DNA of 64,000 nucleotides from Methylobacterium sp. J-077 (GTDB lineage: Bacteria > Pseudomonadota > Alphaproteobacteria > Rhizobiales > Beijerinckiaceae): assembly GCF_022829365.1 (NCBI RefSeq), contig NZ_JAKSYJ010000119.1, positions 1-64,000 on the forward strand, written 5' to 3'. Under the pieces are notes generated by a model that saw only the letters and a list, made by a program, of their open reading frames with translations, made no database searches and was not told where the DNA came from. How positions within the stretch are numbered: position 1 is the stretch's first letter; the number at the start of each line of letters is the position of its first letter. Positions 60,596-64,000 of this stretch are shown here, in pieces. The position numbers and the translations under genes are program-made.

Positions 60596-60820
60596 ATGAA
60601 CGTCCTGATTTCCGCGAATGATCCGGTGCTGATCGGGTTCGCCCGCTCGGTGCTCGAAGCGGCCGAGATCCCGGTCCTGGTGGCCGACAGCCACATGAGC
60701 GTGATGGAGGGCTCGATCGGGGCGTTCGGCCAGCGCCTGATGGTGCCGGACGATTGGGCGCCCCAGGCCCGCCGGTTGCTGAAGGATGCCGGCCTCGCCC
60801 ATGAGTTGCGCGACCCGTGA
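60596..60820 (+). CDS. DUF2007-domain protein
   Basis: This 74-residue protein resembles the small PII-like DUF2007 fold: NVLISANDPVLIGFARSVLE at the start, IPVLVADSHMSVMEGSIGA and WAPQARRLLKDAGL at the end. The family is described as putative signal-transducing proteins without a known ligand. Its last four bases overlap the trmN6 start (GTGA), so they are coupled. Confidence 0.88.
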   Translation: MNVLISANDPVLIGFARSVLEAAEIPVLVADSHMSVMEGSIGAFGQRLMVPDDWAPQARRLLKDAGLAHELRDP

Positions 60821-61566
60821 GGGCCGAGCCGGACGCGTTCCTGGGCGGGATCCTGCGCCTGCACCAGCCGCCCCGGGGGGCGCACCGGGCCGGGACCGAC
60901 GCGGTCCTGCTCGCCCGGCTGCTGGCGCCGATGCCGGGGGAGCGGCTGTGCGATGTCGGCGCCGGCACCGGCGCGGTCGGCCTGGCCTGCGCGGCGCTCC
61001 ATCCCGGAACCCGCCCGACCCTGGTGGAGCGTGATCCGGCGCTGGCCGAGCTGGCCCGGGCCAATGCCGCCCTCAACGGCATCGACGCGACGGTGATCGA
61101 GGCCGACGTGCTGGCCCCCGCGGCGGAGCGCCGCGCCGCCGGACTGCTGCCGGACGGGTTCGATCTGGTCCTGACCAACCCGCCGTTCTTCACCGAAGGC
61201 AGCCACCGACCGTCGCCGCATCCCGGAAAGGCGACGGCGCATGCCTTTCCGGAGGGCGGCCTGGACCTATGGATCCGCACCTGCACGGCGATCCTGCGGC
61301 CGGGCGGCCGGCTCGGGCTGATCCACCGGGCCGACGCCCTCCCGGTCTGCCTCGAGGCGCTGAGGGGCCGCTACGGTGGGATCGCGATCCGTCCGGTCCA
61401 TGCCCGGGCCGAAACTCCGGCGATCCGGGTGCTGATCGCGGCCACACGGGGGAGCCGGGCGGCGACCAGCCTGCTGCCGCCCCTGGTGCTGCACGGGCCA
61501 GATCCGAGAACCTTCACCCCGGAGGCCGAGGCGCTCCACCGGGGCGCCCCCTGGCCGCCGGCCTGA
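60817..61566 (+). CDS. trmN6: tRNA1(Val) A37 N6-methyltransferase TrmN6-like
   Basis: This 249-residue SAM-dependent enzyme has RLCDVGAGTGAVGLACAALH (SAM loop), the N6-adenine methyltransferase motif LVLTNPPFFTEGS (NPPF), and LRPGGRLGLIHRADALP. The opening GGILRLHQPPRGAHRAGTDA is typical of the YfiC/TrmN6 group. It would methylate A37 of tRNA-Val in relatives. GTG start in a GTGA overlap with DUF2007. It converges with the gene at 61567 with no gap. Confidence 0.88.
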   Translation: MRAEPDAFLGGILRLHQPPRGAHRAGTDAVLLARLLAPMPGERLCDVGAGTGAVGLACAALHPGTRPTLVERDPALAELARANAALNGIDATVIEADVLAPAAERRAAGLLPDGFDLVLTNPPFFTEGSHRPSPHPGKATAHAFPEGGLDLWIRTCTAILRPGGRLGLIHRADALPVCLEALRGRYGGIAIRPVHARAETPAIRVLIAATRGSRAATSLLPPLVLHGPDPRTFTPEAEALHRGAPWPPA

Positions 61567-61878
61567 TCAGGCCGCGAGCGCCGTCGGCGTCACGTCTCGG
61601 ATCCCCAAGAACCGCTCGACGGCGGGCAGGTCCGAGAACCCCAGAAATTCCGGGCGCAGCGGCTCGGGCAGTCCGTCGAAGTTGAGCCCTGGGAACGTAT
61701 CGGGATGCGGGTAGAGCTGCCACTCGGCCCCCGGCTCCACCGGCGGGAACAGGATCGCGACTTTCTCCGCGCCCAGGCGGACGATCCGGGTCGGGCTGTA
61801 CGACAGGGTCTCGATGGTCCAGCCCCGGCGATGGTCCCGGCGGGCCTTCAGGGTCCGGTGGCGCGGCGCGCGATGCAT
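61567..61878 (-). CDS. Hypothetical protein (103 aa)
   Basis: AGGAG lies seven bases before ATG 61878. The protein has a very basic N-terminus (MHRAPRHRTLKARRDHRRGW) and a compact C-terminal part with IVRLGAEKVAILFPPVEPG, WQLYPHPDTFPGLNFDG and a helix AVERFLGIRDV. It is soluble. I do not recognise a family. It is preceded 35 bases upstream by the gene at 61914 on the same strand. Confidence 0.6.
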   Translation of the reverse strand: MHRAPRHRTLKARRDHRRGWTIETLSYSPTRIVRLGAEKVAILFPPVEPGAEWQLYPHPDTFPGLNFDGLPEPLRPEFLGFSDLPAVERFLGIRDVTPTALAA

Positions 61879-61913
61879 GGCGGTCTCCTGCGGTTGGGGG
61901 GATGGTGTGCGGA

Positions 61914-62600
61914 TCAGGCGGCGCTGCGGCGACCGGCGCGCTTGGGCCAGCCCAGCGCCACGAGGCGGGCCTTGGCGTAATCGCGGACCTCGTCGCGGGT
62001 GCCGGGCGGCATCGCCGCCAGGATCGCCTGGGTGGCGCCGTCGAGCATCAGGTCGGTGACGGCGTTGATGGTCGCGGTCGCATCGATCCGCCGCTTGAGG
62101 TCGCCCTCGGCCTCTGTGACCTCGTCGAAGGGCTGGGCCTCCTCGAAATCCTCGTCCACCGCCCGGACGGGGGGCAGGTGGGCGCGGAATTCGTCGGCTT
62201 CCTCCTCCGAATAGACCAGGCCGTGCAGCTCGATCAGCTTGAGGATGACGCGGTCCTTCCCCCGCTTCTCGGCCATGGCGTAGACGTAGGCCGCCTGCTT
62301 GCCCGAGACGCGGTAGTTCACGTTCACCAGCGCCTCGCCCATCGACCACTCGACCCGATCGGCGGCCGGCTTGGTGCCGGCCTTGACCCCAGGCAGGCGC
62401 CCGGTGACCAGCAGCACGGCCTCGTCGCGCTCGGCCCGGATCAAGGTCGGCGGCTCGAACACGATCCCGGCCTGCGCGGCGATGCGCTCCAGGGTCTTGT
62501 GGTAGATCACGGCGGTACCCTGCACGCGCCAGACGTTGCCCCCGAAGGGCTCCCCGTAGCGCACCAGGATGTCGGCGATCTGCTTGTCGGCGGTTCGCAT
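61914..62600 (-). CDS. Hypothetical protein, phage/plasmid-like (228 aa)
   Basis: This 228-residue soluble protein has an ordered domain at about 1-150. It contains GEPFGGNVWRVQGTAVIYHK, LERIAAQAGIVFEPPTLIRA, VNVNYRVSGKQAAYVYAMAE and KRGKDRVILKLIELHGLVYS. An acidic linker and a helical C-terminus follow. The combination of a short TAVIYHKTLERIA strand and the KQAAYVYAMAEKR-DR helix is like proteins found in phages and plasmids of this order. Some single-strand annealing proteins have a similar conserved K/R-rich helix, but I cannot assign it. Start MRTADKQIADIL. Confidence 0.6.
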   Translation of the reverse strand: MRTADKQIADILVRYGEPFGGNVWRVQGTAVIYHKTLERIAAQAGIVFEPPTLIRAERDEAVLLVTGRLPGVKAGTKPAADRVEWSMGEALVNVNYRVSGKQAAYVYAMAEKRGKDRVILKLIELHGLVYSEEEADEFRAHLPPVRAVDEDFEEAQPFDEVTEAEGDLKRRIDATATINAVTDLMLDGATQAILAAMPPGTRDEVRDYAKARLVALGWPKRAGRRSAA

Positions 62601-63442
62601 GCGGGGCTCGTTCCGGTGGGAGAAGGCCGCGTCATCCACAGCTTTCGACGGCGACGCTCTTTGTTCACGTTTTGTTTCATCGTATATGCGGCATCGTAGA
62701 GGCTTGCGCAAGGGTCGGGGCTGGCTGCCCGCGGCGATTGGAGGGGGCTGCGTCAGTGCGCGCGGGGGTGTCACGGGCGCCCTGAGAGGGCTCGGTCGCG
62801 GGTCGGATCGGGGATCGGTTTGAGGCGGGGGGCAGTGATGACGCGGTCGGTCCGGATTTGGCTTCACGGCTCAGAACGGCGACGGGTCCGAGCCCGATCA
62901 CCCCACCCTCCAACCCAAACCCCTTATGCCGAAGGCGTGGGTGGGAAGGCTGACGGGTTGCTCGCGCAGTGAAGCAAACTCGGGACAGCGGTGGATCGGC
63001 TTAAAAATGTCTGCTTGCGACCGAGGCTGTGTCGAAACGCAGAGATATTGCGGAGGCGTGGAATAATCCTCTCCGCGTCAGCCGTTGGAACCCGCCCGCT
63101 GGCCTTTCCAGTGGGGATGCACGGCTTGTGTCGCCAATGCTCAGAGATCTTAAGCGGAAATCCTACTGCGATCGCTGATGGCATTCGAGTTTTCACGCAG
63201 CCTCGACCCGTCTCTGAAGTTCAGAAGGTCCGCTTGCGGGCAACTTGACCCAGCTCTGTGACTTATCCTGGCCGTAAGGAGTACGCCTGCTTCGAGACAG
63301 ACGTCCCACCAGAGCTGGCCTTGCCTCTGCCACATCCCATTACAGGTGCTTATTCGACCATCGACCTGCATCGGATCCCGACCCAGCACGCGGTGCATAC
63401 ACATACGAAAAATACTGATTTGAAGTCTTGCCAATTTACGAA
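62601..63442. other. Long intergenic region without supported gene
   Basis: About 840 bases. The left part (62640-62700) is AT-richer and should be the promoter of the gene at 61914-62600. Open frames of 80-90 codons exist on both strands around 62920-63250 but none has a ribosome binding site or a recognisable domain. Base composition is lower in GC than the rest from about 63000, which suggests degenerate or acquired DNA. Confidence 0.5.
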
Positions 63443-63488
63443 CAGACATACCTTGCAGATCGAGCGAGTCTCGATCTGCAAGTGTCTG
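63443..63488. repeat. Long near-perfect dyad upstream of AraC gene
   Basis: A perfect 13-bp stem (CTTGCAGATCGAG at 63452-63464 and its complement at 63470-63482) surrounds a 5-base loop. Beyond a 3-base bulge, CAGACA (63443-63448) pairs with TGTCTG (63483-63488). It ends 16 bases before the regulator's start codon and could be a terminator, attenuator or protein-binding site. Confidence 0.75.
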
Positions 63489-63504
63489 AACCAGGGAGTA
63501 TAGA

Positions 63505-64000
63505 TTGACCGAGCGCCCCCGCGTCAAAACGCTGAGGCAGAGCACGGCCGAGGTCGAGTCGAAACGAGCGTACGAGTTCTGGCGCGACACGGCTCTGGCC
63601 ATGTCCGGCGTCTCTACCGCCGGGGCCGAGGAACGGCAGTCGTTCGCTGCCAGTCGCCTCGTCGCCGTCACGGCCCACAGCACGTTGCTGCACACCGAGG
63701 GCCCGCGGGTCGATGTCGAGCGCTCGGCGCGCCATGTCCGCCAAGACGGGCGCGACACCGTCACGATCACCCTGGTCCTGCGCGGTACCCAGTACTTCGA
63801 ACAAGGGACCCGCGGCGGGCGGATGGCTCCCGGCGACATCAGCATCACCGACTCCGGACGCCCGTTCCTGATCGGGGCCTACGAGGATTACGAGGAGATC
63901 CGGCTTAGCGCGACGCGCGCCGCCTTCAGGGCCCATGTCGGCGAGCCGGAAGCCTATGCCGGCCGTCTGATCGGCCACGGCCCCCTCAATGCGCTGTTCG
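63505..64000 (+). CDS. AraC-family regulator, N-terminal part (cut by window end)
   Basis: The reading frame from TTG 63505 is open to the window end (165 residues seen). GGGAG lies eight bases before the TTG. The sequence matches the AraC-type ligand-binding domain of the AraC_binding_2 class: KRAYEFWRDTALAMSGVS, then LVAVTAHSTLLHTEGPRVDV, RDTVTITLVLRGTQYFEQ and GDISITDSGRPFLIGAYEDY. The C-terminal helix-turn-helix domain would lie outside the window. Such regulators control catabolic or stress genes; the target cannot be told. Confidence 0.8.
   Translation, partial: MTERPRVKTLRQSTAEVESKRAYEFWRDTALAMSGVSTAGAEERQSFAASRLVAVTAHSTLLHTEGPRVDVERSARHVRQDGRDTVTITLVLRGTQYFEQGTRGGRMAPGDISITDSGRPFLIGAYEDYEEIRLSATRAAFRAHVGEPEAYAGRLIGHGPLNALF

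Noticed and set aside
62924-63248. Overlapping open frames of 85-90 codons on both strands
   Set aside because: No ribosome binding site, domain or protein-like composition on either strand; I leave the stretch as non-coding.

Overview
The window looks like chromosome of a high-GC alphaproteobacterium of the order Hyphomicrobiales (Rhizobiales), most likely Methylobacterium or a close relative. This rests on the very GC-rich codon usage, an RcdA cell-cycle adaptor with CtrA-like half sites, a DUF6101 protein, plant-type glutamate-cysteine ligase, a probable 6S RNA beside 5-formyltetrahydrofolate cyclo-ligase, and the neighbours polyprenyl synthase, DUF2007 and TrmN6. The genus is inferred from overall character, not from a marker gene.

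Region 1 (1-5.2 kb) is mobile and atypical. An IS3-family element (2-1247, transposase orfB broken by an amber codon) and a decayed IS5-family element (4141-5027) bracket an AT-richer cassette with two unrecognised genes. One encodes a secreted protein. The other encodes a Ser/Gly/Pro-rich protein whose C-terminus is shifted out of frame at a run of seven C. This is the least explained part of the window.

Region 2 (5.2-8.4 kb) holds a secreted four-cysteine protein, a small metallophosphoesterase, a CcdA-type membrane thiol transporter and SelD. Region 3 (8.5-14.2 kb) is a first surface-polysaccharide locus: a fused GT2-like/GT4 glycosyltransferase, a GT4 enzyme, a Wzz/GumC-type co-polymerase and a WecG/TagA-type transferase. 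Overlapping or abutting starts suggest two transcription units.

Region 4 (14.3-39.4 kb) is mostly housekeeping: Nudix hydrolase, TusA-like protein, two Tyr/Gly-rich exported proteins, GshA, RsmE, UbiA, CysQ, a cold-shock protein, a PfpI-type protein, a Tat-exported phosphoesterase, an L,D-transpeptidase, a copper chaperone, RcdA, MetQ, L31, an MsbA-like ABC exporter, a D-cysteine desulfhydrase-like PLP enzyme, a degenerate chemoreceptor-like protein, a MotA/MotB-like pair, a YmdB-type phosphodiesterase, 5-formyl-THF cyclo-ligase and probable 6S RNA.

Region 5 (39.6-52.5 kb) is a second, larger polysaccharide locus. It has a GINT1-like domain protein, a second co-polymerase fused to a tyrosine-kinase-like domain with an altered Walker A motif, a Wzy/WaaL-type protein, a Tat-exported GH5 hydrolase, two GT4 enzymes, a fatty-acid-hydroxylase/sterol-desaturase protein, a FemAB/GNAT-type acyltransferase and a Wzx-type flippase. 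Together these could assemble, lengthen, trim, acylate and export a glycan or glycolipid.

Region 6 (52.6-64 kb) has a class-V aminotransferase, MoeA, IspE, a ClC channel divergent from a MarR regulator over a perfect operator-like dyad, a PCMT-like methyltransferase, polyprenyl diphosphate synthase, DUF2007, TrmN6, two unrecognised proteins and the start of an AraC-family regulator cut by the window end. Palindromic repeats of several families lie between genes throughout.
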